The notes: generated by a model not told the origin, from the letters alone. Positions 40,518-52,471 are shown, counted from the first letter of the stretch. The stretch: 64,000 bases of DNA from Galeruca laticollis (GCA_963921935.1 OY998178.1:198370862-198434861); one strand, 5' to 3'. Numbers and translations are program-made.

Positions 40518-43452
40518 ATGGATATAAGAAATTGGTTACAAAAATGTAAGTTAAATAATTTCAGTAGAAAATTAAATTTTTGACTAAAACTTTAGAGTCG
40601 TTCTATTAGAAATGGTCCAAAAATTTGAAAATTGGTTGCTGGACCAGCACCAAATAAAACAAAACTACAATGTAATGATAGCTTATAATGTAGATATGTT
40701 ATATGTTAATTTTTGTCCAAAATTATTTTTTTTAATTGTTGGCCGTTTTTGTATCGCGACGTTTGGAAAAAAATTCCAATGCAGCCCTTTACAAAATTGC
40801 CAATTTCTCTTTACTCTTTGCTTGTATCTTTGTGAAACAATTTTTATTAGCTTTGACAAAAGATTTTGTGCATTATTATAGTTTTATATATTTTTTATTA
40901 TTATGATGCCGACTTTTTTGCCTTCTAATCTAATTATAATAAAAATTACAATAATGCACCGATTTTGACAGCTGATATCTCAAATGGGACTAAATATAAA
41001 AACTTGAAACTTTCACATATTAAAGATCAAACAGCACTTTATACGTGCTATTAATTTCATTTTGTGTTTTTAATCTAGAGAAAAAACATTAACATCAGAT
41101 ATAGTATATCCACGCCACATTATAAGCTATCATTACATGGTAGCTTTGTTTTATACTAATTTTTATACTAGGGACTAAGAACAAGAATGATATTAGTTTA
41201 TTATTTTTAGGTCAAAAATCTCCAAAGCGGAATAAAGTTCATGATGACAGTAGTGGAAGTGGAAGCAATGATTGTGATGAAGATGAAAATAAAATAGTCG
41301 GAACATCAAAATCGGAATCTGTTTTTGAAGGAGGCTCAAGTAGTTCTTCAAATCTACATGAAGCTGTCTCTGGAACTGGGACCTCTAAACAAACTGAAGA
41401 ACGCAATGGCTACCATGAAAATGACATTGGTCGTTATGTTAGTTGTGCCAATAACTTCTGAAAAAAAGAAGGAATTGTTGACAAACTCTTGGGTTCCATC
41501 ATCCAATTACGATTTTGCTTCTCATGCCACTCACTTGAAAAGAAAATTTAACCATCGCTGGTTAGATCAATATACTCCATGGCTGGTGTACTCAAGTCAT
41601 TTGAAAGGTTCTATGTTTGTATTGTGTTTTATTTCCGCCAAGAATTGCTACAGTCAAAGAAGTTTTGGGGTCTTACATGAAGTTTAAGGATGTACATGAA
41701 GATTGTAGAAAGCACGTTGTCAGCCATTACCACAAATCTACAACATCTGCTGCAAAAGCATTTCTTGAAAATGCTCCTGTTGATGTCCAGTTGCAAATAG
41801 GGCACCATAAGACGATTGAAGAAAATAAACAAATATTGTCAGCAATTATTTCATGCATAATATTTTGCGGAATTCATGATTTGCCGCTTAGAGGATAAGA
41901 AGGAAATGAGGGAGTTTTCTTTTAAATTTGAGGATTGACTCTGGTGATGAGAAGCTAAAGAGCCACTTGGATAAATGTCAAAAAATCGTAGTCTATACAT
42001 AACCAACAATTCAAAATGAGATAAATATACATACAATTATGCGGTGAAGTTATCAAAGAAAAAATAATCGAAGACTGTAAACGGGCAAAAGCTTATGCTG
42101 TAATGGCTGATGAAACAGCAGATATCGCTGGAAAAGAGCAGCTTTCTACTGGATTGTGGTTCTATGATTGAAGCCAAAAAATAATCAGGGAGGAATTTGT
42201 AGGCTACATTGCGTTAAAATGTCAAGATGCTTCTACAATCGCTAGCGCAATTTAATGTTTTTTAGAAGATTATAATTTTTCCGCCGATAATTGTGTGGGA
42301 TTCGGATTTGACGGGTGTTCCACGATGGCCGGCAAATAAGGTGGTGTACAGGTCATTCTTAAAAAAAGTACGCTAAATCTTTATTTTTCCATTGCTCCAG
42401 CCACAGACTAAATCTTGTGATCAATGATACTAGCAAGCTACCTGATATAAGAAACACAATTGCAACGGTTAAAGACACAATAGCCTTCTTTCGTAAATCG
42501 CCAGCCCGTAGGAAATCAGTTCCAAATCTTTCAAGGCTCTGTGAGACCAGATGGTCGGAAAAATATAAGAGCATAACATTTTTTTCAGAAAACTTCACTG
42601 ACATTGTTAAATCACTAGAACCATCTATCTGTCGAAGGAAACTATGCAACAAGAAAATCTGCCTACCAATTGCACTGTGCAGTTACTAAACCAATATTCA
42701 TCTTAGGCTTAAACTTAATTGCAAGATACACTGCAATTTTGGAACCCGTTGTAAACGTTTTACAAGTTAAAAGTATGGATTTGGTTTTGGCGAAGAAACA
42801 TATTGATGATATTCTAGGTGTAATCAAAGAAGATCGACAAGATGTCGAAAATGTTTCTTATGATTTATTTAAAAAATCACTTGATATCGCAGAGAAAGTA
42901 GGGGTTGACTTGTCAGTACCACGAGTCACTCAAAAGCAAGTACACAAAAGTAATCCACCATCTCAGTCTGCAGTTGAATACTGGAAGCGGTCAATAATCA
43001 TCCCCTATCTTGATTCTTTAACTTCGTCTTTGGATGCTAGATTCTCCAACGAAAATACACCTCCTATTGCTTTAACTTATCTTCATCTTTCAAGCATGCT
43101 CAAAATGGTAACAAAACATTTAAAAAAAATGCAGAATCTTTCATGGTATTTTATAAGTTGGGTGATGTCTCTGCAGAATTAGATTTGTGGCACAATATGT
43201 AGAAGAAAAAGAATTTAGCAGAAGACAAATGAAAGGAGATTGAAGTGGCTGTAATTTTGGAGGAAACTAATGTTTTCTTTCCCTGCAACAAGGCAAGCAC
43301 TGCTAATATTAAGTGCTCTCCTATCCACTACTGCTACCGTGGAAAGATCGTTCAGTACCCTACGAAGGGTAAAAACCTGGCTCAGGAGTACAATGGGTGA
43401 TGACAGACTCTATGGGTTGTGTTTGATGAGTGTGCATCGAAAATTTTTGTAG
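40518..43452 (+). pseudogene. hAT transposase (ZMYM1/TTF-type), broken
   Basis: Exon 1 (40518-40545) encodes MDIRNWLQK; GTAAGT follows, and TTATTTTTAG precedes exon 2 at 41211, which joins in frame (QKSPKRNKVHDDSSGSGSND). Then come NDIGRYV, HLKRKFNHRWLDQYTPWLVY and SSHLKGSM (the TTF-type zinc-finger region). DVQLQIGHHKTIEENK follows, then AYAVMADETADIAGKEQLST with the first catalytic Asp, and SHRLNLVINDTSKLPDIRNT, RLCETRWSEKYKSI and SRVTQKQ...RRPP-type middle parts (VPRVTQKQVHKSNPPSQSAV). LSALLSTTATVERSFSTLRR with VKTWLRSTMGDDRLYGL is the hAT dimerisation domain. About six frameshifts or stops break it. The family moves by cut and paste in the nucleus. Confidence 0.85.
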
Positions 43453-43995
43453 GAAAATCAGGACTGCATAGTGAAGAAAGTTTTGGATAAATTTAGTTTA
43501 AACCCAAGAAAAATGTTATTAGTTTAATTTAAGTATAATTAAAATCTCAAAGTTTTGTTTTCATTTGCCTTTTCTTCCCCCCTCCCTGTTATGAATCCTG
43601 GCTACGCCCTTTGTTTATGGTATTACCCCAAGGTTAATAGATGTATAGATTGACTGGTAACTTATGGCGTCGCCAGGGTGGTTGCATCGTCATCGAGAAT
43701 GCCAAGCGTATTATGGCTATCGCTCACAGTCAATGGAGTTTGTGTGTTGTTTAAACAGTTTAGTTGTGTTTTTTATTATTTTTTGGCGGTTTTATATTTT
43801 TTAATTATTGATATATTAAGCTAATTCATAAACGAACGTTGTGTTGTATGCGTAAGCTTGTTTTTTTTGTGAATAATTATTGTAGTTTGTGAAAAGGACA
43901 AGAGCTATTTTGTTTTCAAAGTAAAAGTAAGTTCTAACAAATTAGTTTCTTTTTAATCACTCCTGTAATACAATTTTATTTTTTTATAGGCAGCT

Positions 43996-44450
43996 ATGCC
44001 AGGAGGAATAGTTTGTAGCATGGCTACATGTAAAAATAATTCAAAGAAAGGAAACAGGGGAGAATTTATTATTTTTCACATTCGTTAAAGACCTCAGAGT
44101 TTGCAAAGAATGGGAAAGAAAATGCATACGTAAGGAAAAACGGTCTTCTAAAAAAAATAAAAGAATTTGTAGCAAACATTTTAAGCCAGAAGATCATGGA
44201 GACGAAATGCAAGCAGGGTTGATGAACTTGACTGCTAAGAAACTTAATAAAGATGGTAAAAATATTTATCACCAGATACTTAGTTTATCAATTCCTTCAC
44301 TGGTTTTGCTTTCGTCGGAAGATGCCGAACCAGCCGAATTCACAAAAAGGCATTAAAAAAGAAGGGAAAACTGTGGTTACTAAATTATTGAACGTTATTA
44401 TGTCAGATCCTCTATTATATATAGGGAACAGACAAAAATTACGAGAATGT
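43996..44450 (+). pseudogene. THAP zinc-finger domain, broken
   Basis: MPGGIVCSMATCKNNSKKGN starts the domain with the first two Cys; after a frameshift near 44085, DLRVCKEWERKCIRKEK and RICSKHFKPEDHGDEM complete the C2CH motif (ICSKHF..ED). A tail with KGIKKEGKTVV follows. TTTTTTATAG before the ATG could be a splice acceptor. THAP domains bind the ends of the transposon DNA. One frameshift and no catalytic domain, so it is inactive. Confidence 0.7.
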
Positions 44451-44579
44451 TGATAGAAAATAAAATAAAAAAAGATGAGAGGACCTTCGCTGACAGTTGA
44501 CATAATTTTGTTGTTTATATTTGCAGTAAAACACATAGATATTTTAAATAAATAAATGGTTAGATTGTAAATCTTTCTG

Positions 44580-44697
44580 AAATTAACTGTCTCGACCCTT
44601 ACTTGATTTATCCAAACAATTGTCAATTTTTTAGAATTTTCAACAATTTTTATTATATTGTGGAATTAACTAGAAACCGTGAGTTTCATTTAAAACA
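44580..44697 (+). mobile_element. SINE-like element, 5'-truncated copy with 13-bp target duplication
   Basis: The 118-bp insert is flanked by GTAAATCTTTCTG at 44567-44579 and 44698-44710. It shares AATTGTCAATTTTTTAGAAT, TTATATTGTGGAATTAACTA and GAGTTTCATTTAAAA with the 54717 copy, and like it ends in an A-rich tail. It lacks the first half of that copy. Variable 5' ends with a constant 3' end and a long target duplication point to mobilisation by a non-LTR element. Confidence 0.8.
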
Positions 44698-44972
44698 GTA
44701 AATCTTTCTGTTAATATTTTTATTTAAAAGCCTAATAAATGTATAACCACAATTAAAATTCTAATAAATATGTTTGTTTTGTTTTACTCATATCTATGTG
44801 CAAATTTGCAATAGTAATTTATCAATTTTCTTCGATTCCATGCAAAATAATAAAATAAAATATTAAATTTAAATGGGCATACTGGGTGACGTCACAACCC
44901 GCCAAAAATGCGGCACTCTGATTGGTAGAAAGTTACCAGGCAACATTTACATCTAATAACCTTGGTTTTACT

Positions 44973-46666
44973 CTATGTCCAACCCATTATAATACAAACA
45001 AATGATAATTCTACTTCAGACGAGTCTGTCTGTCGTGATGATTACTTATAAACAACCTCTGAAATTGCAAGGTCTACAATTTCATTTATTTCTGTTTTTT
45101 ATAAATGTAATTACCTAAAATATTTTGTTTTGATTTGTGCAAAGAATTTATTTTCGTTTATGGTTTTTGCTTTGAAATTTCGTCTTCCATAAAAAAATTG
45201 GACGGAGGGCTCAGTTCACGTCTGGTACCTTGTTTAAACAGTACGCCCTTGTAGGTAATTTTTTCTCTGCGTTTTCTTACTTATTTGTATTTACTTGTAT
45301 CAAGTTATATAATGAAAAAAATATAAGAGGATGCCGTTAGATAGATAGTGCAGATTTTGAACCTACGTATCTAATTTTGAAAAAAATTGCGCTAGATCTA
45401 CTTATGCACAACGTCATCCGACTGTCTAATAATAAATACGAACATCCTCGCTTATGGCATATTTTTGCAGTTTTGAAAAACATTTAAATACTTAAATAAA
45501 ATTAATAATCTCCGTATATGCTGCTCAATCGATGCCGCCTCCAGATTGCGAAACTTCTTCAATTGTAAATGGAAGAACTTTAATTCAATATTTGTAATAT
45601 TGAATTTTTCTCTTTAACCTATTTATCCTGTTTCTGGCTTTGTAGTTTGTATTTTGGTATCCATGCTGGTTCTTGTAGCAACATCTATTGCTCATTCCGT
45701 CCATAGCAGTGCCCAATGCAATAATTTCGCACACCCACATACCTAGTTTTACATATTTGCAAGCATTTCAATCCATTTTTTTTATCTACACACCGTTTTT
45801 TGTTATAATAAAAACTTAGGTAATAATTGGAAATTTCTTGAACTTACTTCATTTCTATAAACAATTTATCCAATTTAGGTTCTAATAAATAACTTAAACT
45901 TATCTCCTATCGACGATTTCGAAACAACAATACTGGTTAACACTTCCTGTATAACTAATTGTTACAGGAAGTAGGAGGATTTGCGTACAAAACAATAAAT
46001 GAAAAATCAAATTAATTTTACTAAAATGACCTTCACTTCTTTAATCACTGTATCAACCATTATACATTTATGTAAAGATAGAACACGCAGTAGTGGATTT
46101 GGTTTAGATTTAGATTGTGCCCTAAGCTCAATCAGGCACAGCGCTCTTAGCTTATAGTAAAACGTCTGATATTAATATATGAAGAGGAAGAGGGTAACAA
46201 CACGTCTAGAGACCTGTTATAATTATACAAAACAACTATGCCGCGGAAAAAAATGATATAAAATAAACAGAGGTAACATGTAAATTATTCCTTGGCAAAT
46301 ACATGATTCGTTCATGGATGAATTTTATTAGACATTAATAAATTCCTTTCTCTGTCGATTGCTTACAATACTTTATTGTTAGGAACGCCATCTACATATC
46401 ATACTAACGATTTTTTATTATACCTAATATTTATCTTGCTTTGATTATATATCGCAGATTTCGTTGATCTTTGATATGAACTACAGAGTTGGTTATCTTT
46501 CTGACTTATTGAGAGAATGAGGTATCTTTATCTTATTGCTTGCATAGTTGTGTGCTTTATAGTTTATTTAATAGAAACAAAAACCTAAACAAAACAAGAT
46601 GCAGTGGCGTGCGACTTCAATCTACATAAATGAATAAAAAAACAAACATTTCCGTAGGCTAATAAT
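44973..46666. other. Long stretch without a gene
   Basis: No supported ORF, no repeat shared with other parts of the window. 46664-46666 (AAT) is the left target duplication of the Harbinger element. Confidence 0.4.
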
Positions 46667-46967
46667 AGGTGTTTTCGCGCAGACAATCCCGAACATATTC
46701 AGAATGTTTACGCATGCGCACTTAAAAATTCGTCGTTCGTGGTGAAAAGAGAACACCCTCCGGATTTTAAATTCAGTGTTCGCGGATCACATTTTGTAAA
46801 CTTTGGACATGTTCGTAACGCGTTCAACAGATCCTCGTATTGAAGGAGGGGTATCTGATTCAGAACGAAATCTAACCTAAAATTTTGTTGTTTTGTGAGG
46901 TTCTTATTTGTGGTAAGAAGTGAAAGTATACAAACATAATCCATTTTGATTACTTGTTTTTAAAATT

Positions 46968-48164
46968 ATGGGCCATTTAAGTTCTAGTGACGAAGATTTG
47001 GAAGAGTTGCTGAGGAATTTTGGAGATGTACCAAAAAATGCAAATTTCTTTGAAGAAATTGTGCCACAATTTGATGATAAGCTGTTTGTATCTCATTTTA
47101 GAATAACTAGAGACCTAGCAGTGCAGATATCACAGCGATACCAAACATCTCAGTACTTTCACTATCAGAAAGGCGACTCTGAGAAAATAAGTCCCCTAAA
47201 AACCATCCTTGGTTTTCTATGGTTCTTAGGTAATGAAGGTGCAACGTTTAGAGATGAATGTGTCGGACCGATTTGATATCACCATCAGTTCGCTCCATAA
47301 AATTGTCAAGCGAGTTACCGAATTCCTATCAAATATGTCTGTGGAAATTATAAAATGGCCAACTGACCAAGAAAAAATTGAAATTGAGAGACATTTCCGA
47401 CAGAAGGATTTTCCGAATATCATTGGAGTCATAGATGGAATCCATATTAAAATTGATAAGCCAGCAGCAGGAAACACTTCTACTCTATCCAGGTCAGTAA
47501 TCTTGCAATTTGTTGATACAAAGTATGAGTAGTAATTACTTTTTCAAAATAAAACTGTTTCTAAATAACTCTACAATATAATGAAAAAATTATAAAATTC
47601 TAAAAAATCGACAATTGTTTTGACGATGATAGTAATATTGAACCAATTGTAAATTTTTTAGAATACTCATAGAAGAATTATCAGAGATATTTTTGTTGGC
47701 TATCCAGGATCTGTCCACGACAGTCGAGTGTTCCGGTCATCACCTCTGTTTAATACCCTGGAAGAAAAATGTGGCAATTACTTAATTATTGCAGTGCATA
47801 CCCTTGTTTACGGCATTGTTTAACTCCTTTCAAAGACAGGGGTAATTTGACTCGGCGCCAAAGAAATTATAATTATTTACTTTCAAAAAATAGATACGTT
47901 ATTGAGCACTGCTTTGGACAGTTAAAGCAAAAATTTCGACAGCTGTACCGTTTAAAACTAAGAAATATTGAATTTTGTGTACATTTAATTAGGGCTGCTG
48001 CTGTCTTACACAACCCCACAATAATAGACATTGCTGTACCAGAAGAAGTAGACCCACAATACGAAGCAGTTATCGGGGAAGATGTAGAAGGTGAACATGA
48101 AGACGATAGAAGCAGGGTTATAAGAAGAAACGAAATAATGAATAGTTTACCTTTTCGTATGTAG
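46968..48164 (+). pseudogene. Harbinger (HARBI1-like) transposase, interrupted
   Basis: MGHLSSSDEDLEELLRNFGD starts the protein. After a frameshift near 47245, ATFRD/VSDRFDITISSLHKIV gives the helix-turn-helix region. FPNIIGVIDGIHIKI carries the first catalytic Asp. At about 47500 a SINE-like sequence interrupts it (47545-47665). The frame resumes with IIRDIFVGYPGSVHDSRVFR (second Asp) and, after a frameshift near 47800, PCLRHCLTPF, NLTRRQRNYNYLLSKNRYVI and EHCFGQLKQKFRQLY (catalytic Glu in NRYVIEHCF). It ends with VHLIRAAAVLHN and an acidic tail. Catalytic residues are kept, but two frameshifts and the insertion inactivate it. Confidence 0.85.
47545..47675. repeat. SINE-like sequence inside Harbinger transposase (palindromic arrangement)
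   Basis: AAACTGTTTCTAAATAACTC, ACAATATAATG, TTCTAAAAAATCGACAATTG is the family in one orientation. It is followed directly by GACGATGATAGTAATATTGA, CCAATTGTAAATTTTTTAGA in the other, so the insert forms a hairpin. No clear target duplication. Confidence 0.6.
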
Positions 48165-48474
48165 TTAAGTCAAGTGTAGTTGTAATATTCAAATCTATTA
48201 AACTTACTAGGTGGAAATAACAATTCGTTTTTATTCTTCCAGTTATATTATTGCAAAACTTAGAGCACAATACATACATACAGAAAAGTAAGAAAATAAA
48301 CATCATTCTAAAATATAAAACCTTTTAAAACAAAAACAGAATATATAATGCATAAACCTAACAAAATAAACATGAAAAAGAAAAGTAAACAAAAATACTG
48401 TTATAATAATCAACAATATATACATATAACAAAATAAATATGTAAGAAGAATCCAAAATTTATACTCCTTTCTT

Positions 48475-49065
48475 TCATGTCTTCTTATTACTTAACACCT
48501 GTAGAATGTAAGATATTCCTTGCTTTAAAATATCATTATTCGGTTCGAGAATGTTATTTTTTTTAATTTTTTCATTCAGCTTTTTTTCTTTCACTCCTAA
48601 CACTCTTTTGTAATAATCTTTCCTGTCATTTCTTATTTCTTTTAATACATCAATTATTAATTTTTTATTTCTGTAGCTCCCGGGTTTCACTGATGCCCTT
48701 TCCTTTTTCATCTCCATGTTGTCTCCATCCATTTCATTGTTTTCTATATTTTCTGTCTCCATATTGGAGTCCACTAAGCCGGTATTTGCTTCTCCTATAG
48801 ATGATGGCATTACTGTATCCGATAACGGCCTTACAGTATCTGACGTCAACAATACAACCGGATTGATGTTTTTCTTTTTACCTAAGATTTGATGCATTAT
48901 GTCGGCATACTCAAAATCTCGACGTGCTCTCCCAGTTTTATTATTGTTTTCAATATATCTTTTGTATGTCCGCTCCAAATGTTTCCATCGGTTCTCGCAA
49001 TTAGCAGCTGTAATGTTTTCTTGTGTTTCGTACCTCAAACGCAATTGCGTCGAACAGTTTTTCAT
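48475..49065 (-). CDS. Harbinger Myb/MADF-like DNA-binding protein
   Basis: 197 codons on the minus strand without interruption. CENRWKHLERTYKRYIENNN with KTGRARRDFEYADIMHQILG is the end of a Myb/SANT or MADF-like DNA-binding domain, as in the accessory protein that Harbinger transposases need for nuclear import and end binding. A Ser/Glu-rich middle and a Lys-rich C-terminus with predicted coiled coil (KEIRNDRKDYYKRVLGVKEK) follow. The first helix of the domain is missing from the called ATG; an upstream MEPQFHMDVPRLVLTIQK segment (ATG at 49138) in another frame may be its lost beginning. It faces the transposase tail to tail, about 310 bp apart. Confidence 0.65.
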   Translation of the reverse strand: MKNCSTQLRLRYETQENITAANCENRWKHLERTYKRYIENNNKTGRARRDFEYADIMHQILGKKKNINPVVLLTSDTVRPLSDTVMPSSIGEANTGLVDSNMETENIENNEMDGDNMEMKKERASVKPGSYRNKKLIIDVLKEIRNDRKDYYKRVLGVKEKKLNEKIKKNNILEPNNDILKQGISYILQVLSNKKT

Positions 49066-49663
49066 TTGAAAACTACCTACTTGCTTTCTGTATTGTTAGT
49101 ACAAGTCTAGGAACATCCATGTGGAACTGTGGCTCCATTTAAAACATTCTTTGTCTTGTTGAGAGGTGGAGATAACTAAAATAATAAATGTCTACATTTC
49201 AAGGTAAAAATAAAATCGGGTAACACCTAACCTTCTTGTTCAGTCATATTATGCCTAAATATTTGTTCAATTATTTCTAAATATTCTAATCAATCAGTCG
49301 AGTACAAAAAGTAAATATTTGTATTCTTTGAACATAACCTAACTTTTCATCCACGGACCGGGTGTACCATGAATGACACACATATCGAAAAAGAAGAAAT
49401 ATCCTTAGATATACTAGGCGCGTTCGCGGAGTTTATTAATTCGAAGCAATCCGGAACTAATTCGTATATGCGCTTGCGCTGTAGTCTAGGTTCAGTTTGT
49501 ATTCTGAATACGTTCGAGATTGTCTCCGTGAAAACACCTAATATATTTGAATATGTTTTCAGATGCGTCTCTAGCCCTTGTGGCACCCGTGTGCAACCAG
49601 TACCCTGGCGCCCTCTAGTCTAGTAGGAGCGGGGTCAAAATGGAATAAGTACTAACAGTTATA

Positions 49664-49929
49664 CAGGGTGTTCACAAAGGTATGCACTTTTTTTTAAACT
49701 GTGACACCTACTCATGATAATACTGAACAACTTTCCCCAAGAAACCCATGGTCAATTCTGAAAAAAAATTTGGAATTAGTATGGAGATCGATCAGCTGAT
49801 TGACCAAGTCTCCATATAAAGTCCAAATTTTTTTTTGAGAATTGACCATGCATTCCTTGGGGAAAGTTGTTCAGTATTATGAGTAGAAGCCACAGTTTAA
49901 AAAAAGTGCATACCTTTGTTAAGACCCTA
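49664..49929. mobile_element. Palindromic MITE with TA target duplication
   Basis: About 266 bp, nearly all paired. CAGGGTGTTCACAAAGGTAT and GCACTTTTTTTTAAACTGTG at the left pair with CACAGTTTAAAAAAAGTGCA and AAGACCCTA at the right; ACAACTTTCCCCAAG with CTTGGGGAAAGTTGT further in. TA lies on both sides. The centre has GATCGATCAGCTGATTGACC. No ORF. The TIR style is that of mariner-related MITEs. Confidence 0.75.
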
Positions 49930-50135
49930 TATTTTCAATCGGAAATTCGTATGCAAATGGTGCAATTTAAAATTATGTCGGGAAGCAAAATTTTTTTATG
50001 GGAAGGAAGGGGTTTTAAGAATGAAAAAACTCACAACTTTGTAGTTCTTTCAAAAATATTTATTTTAAAAACTACTTATAGTAACATAACAGGACGCTCG
50101 TTACACAAGTATATATCTTATACATAAATGTATTT

Positions 50136-52471
50136 ACAAAAAGTTACTTTTCGAGCTGTTGCATTAGCGAATTCTCTAATAATGTCACTACCTTCAATTT
50201 TGATTTCGTGTTCAATACTTATTAACGATCAATTTGTCAATCTACTTTGCGACAATGTTGATCTAAGGTAGTTCATAATTGAAAAACCTTTTACGAGCGC
50301 GAGGGCGTGCAGGTGTGGGAAATTCTACTATTAGAAATGCCTGTGGATATGGTGTACACACTAGACAGTTTTTTAATTTTGAGTGAATTTACATCATGTG
50401 AATTATAATTTTACACCCTTACAATAGGGTATTTTAATGTTTTGTTCCAATGACTCAATCATAACGATGATTCTATCTTGAGTATTGTATTTGATCAACT
50501 TGATGGCTTTGACAACTACTTTTTTAAATGACGACGGCTTTGATAATGGCTTAACAGCCGAAAGCGCTTAGCCTGAAAGTAATAAACTAATACACACTGA
50601 GTATTCGTCGTTTTCATTCACTCAATTCTACTATTGCCTCGACTTCTTCCGCTACAGTTTTCGCCCTGTTAAGGAGCTCCTCAAAAGCGGACTCATTACG
50701 GAATTCAGACTAACTTATTTTTGCATTCTCAATCATTTTCACCGCTTCTGACAATACAACGTCTGACTTTTGAAGGGCCTTGCTAACTATATTTATCTTG
50801 CTTAAAATTTCAAACCAAATAAGCAGAGAGCAGATGAATTTAAACGACTTAATTTTTGTCATTAATGAATTTGCCATATTTCTTGACTCTGCATCTTTGC
50901 TCCTATCGTAATATATAGCAAACAAGGCATCATATACTTTTCCCAGTCCAAAACGTAGAGCTTTCACTGCTTCAACCCTGCTCTCCCATCGAGTATTTGA
51001 GAGTGGTTTTAGACTTAAAGTTGGCACTTCTTTAGCAAGTATTTGCCAACGTGCTGTTGACGCAGAAAAAAAAACATAAATTTCCTGCACAATTGAAAAG
51101 AAATTGACAATTTGTAATGAACTTTTAGCAGCGTCATTCACTACAGCACATGGTACATAAAATGCGCGCGTGTTTAAATCTAGAATTCGTTTTTGTAGAC
51201 CTATATTTTTCCTATTCATGTTTGCACCATTATCATAACCTTGACCACGCATATCTTGTATGTCAATTTCGTTTGAGATTAAAAAATCTAACAAAAATTG
51301 AGTTAAGCCCATGCCAGTAGTGTCTGTAATAGGAAAAAACCCAGAAAGTGTTCTTTTACTTCAGCCTTGTTGTTACTTGCATTTAAAAGAACGTAACGTA
51401 CGACAACCGATACTTGTTCTTCGTGTGCTATATCTGGAGTGCTATCTTGAATAATGGAAAAATATTTAGATTGTTTCAATTCCAAAACAATAGTTTTTTT
51501 TATTCTTTCTCCCAATAATTGTATTATTTCATTCTGAATATTATGGCCAAGATAATGAGTTACGCGTGACTCAGATTTTTGAATAAGTTAGAGGTATATT
51601 CAACCAGCTTTAAAAAATTACCATTATCAGAATCGTACATTTTTTGAGATCTTCCGCGAAAAGCCATACATTGCCTCGCTAAAAAATAAATGATGTTGAT
51701 TATTCGTTCGAGTATGGCAACCCAACGTTTTTTTCCCGATCAATTTCGTTTTGGTGCAAGAAATCTACCGAATTTTCTTTTAAAATAACAGTTTTCAATG
51801 TAATTTGTTTCTTAAGACATGATAGGTGCCCTAAGCTCTTTTCATGATGTTCTAAAGCAGTAGACAAATGCTGCCAATCTTTGTAACCTATTTCACCATT
51901 AAACGGAGTCGGACTCGCATCAGCATGAAAAAGTTTACAGTAAAAACAATAAACAGAATCAGTTGACTTATTGTAAACCAGACTATTTCGTAAAACTGTT
52001 TCATTATTTAACATCTTTTTAGTATAATAAGCATCTGAAAAAGTTCTTTTCGAACTATTCGAACGATATGAACCCATTTTTACCTGCACTGGCGCACGCT
52101 CCATCAAAAATATTCTCTGTTTATCGGATAACACATGTGGCCATAACGCGAGATTATTCATTATATCTTCTCCAAGAATATTCTCCGGGGACGATTCGGC
52201 ACTAGGAGGTTCTTCGTCTTCTTCGACTACCGACGACAAAGACATCTTAGACATCAGCGGCGGCGGCGGTGACGTAGAAGTGACTAGTTTTGCTGTAGAA
52301 TTATCTTGTTTTTCATAGGTCTCTGTCTCCAGGTGTTTGTCCGAGGATGGACCGGGTCGAACAAAAAACTTTTTAATAGAACTTGTATTCTTTTTCAGAG
52401 ACATCCTTCTCCAGCTTTCTTTTTCGATTCTGTGCACCAGAAAGTTTCTTTTTTCCATCGCCATCAGACAT
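50136..52471 (-). pseudogene. hAT transposase 2 (ZMYM1-like), broken
   Basis: The start is probably the ATG at 52471: MSDGDGKKKLSGAQNRKRKL, the SGA..RK beginning of ZMYM1-like hATs, preceded by TTATTTTAG. A frameshift near 52385 leads to SSIKKFFVRPGPSSDKHLET, then an acidic linker, DIMNNLALWPHVLSDKQRIF and KMGSYRSNSSKRTFSDAYYT. VYCFYCKLFHADASP is the TTF zinc finger, followed by WQHLSTALEHHEKSLGHLSC. IIYFLARQCMAFRGRSQKMY and IIQDSTPDIAHEEQVSVVVR carry the first catalytic Asp; GMGLTQFLLDFL, RGQGYDNGANMNRKNIGLQK (second Asp) and LSNTRWESRVEAVKALRFG follow. Between 50700 and 50310 the frame is lost. SIEHEIKIEGSDIIREFANA with TARKVTF near 50180 is the C-terminal end. At least four frameshifts. 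Confidence 0.8.

Larger units (their letters stand above)
39557..43612 (+). mobile_element. hAT element (ZMYM1-like), with 8-bp target duplication
   Basis: The 4056-bp element is flanked by identical 8-bp GTTTATGG (39549-39556, 43613-43620), the hallmark of hAT. Its ends are inverted: CATGGGCGTAGCCAG at the left against CTGGCTACGCCCTTT at the right, followed inside by a G-rich GGGAGGGG block and its complement. It encodes a hAT transposase with an intron. A solo LTR (40247-40479) is inserted in its 5' region. Confidence 0.9.
43619..44972 (+). mobile_element. THAP-domain DNA transposon, copy 1 (P-like?)
   Basis: Imperfect terminal inverted repeats of about 45 bp: AAGGTTAATAGATGTATAGA...CTGGTAACTT at the left against AAGTTACCAG...TACATCTAATAACCTT at the right. 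Inside is a THAP-domain gene fragment and a SINE-like insertion (44580-44697). The transposase catalytic part is missing. THAP domains occur in P elements and several other DNA transposons, so the superfamily is not certain. The left end abuts the right target duplication of the hAT element. Confidence 0.6.
46667..49539 (+). mobile_element. PIF/Harbinger element with TIRs and AAT target duplication
   Basis: The ends are inverted: AGGTGTTTTCGCGCAGACAA then CCCGAACATATTCAGAA at the left against TTCTGAATACGTTCG and GAAAACACCT at the right (about 40 bp). AAT flanks both sides (46664-46666, 49540-49542), fitting the 3-bp duplications of this superfamily. It encodes the two usual proteins, a DDE transposase on plus and a Myb/MADF-like protein on minus, arranged tail to tail. 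The transposase is interrupted by a SINE-like repeat; the second protein is open. Confidence 0.85.

Noticed and set aside
44253..44453. Separate 66-codon gene
   Set aside because: It is a frame-shifted continuation within the THAP element.
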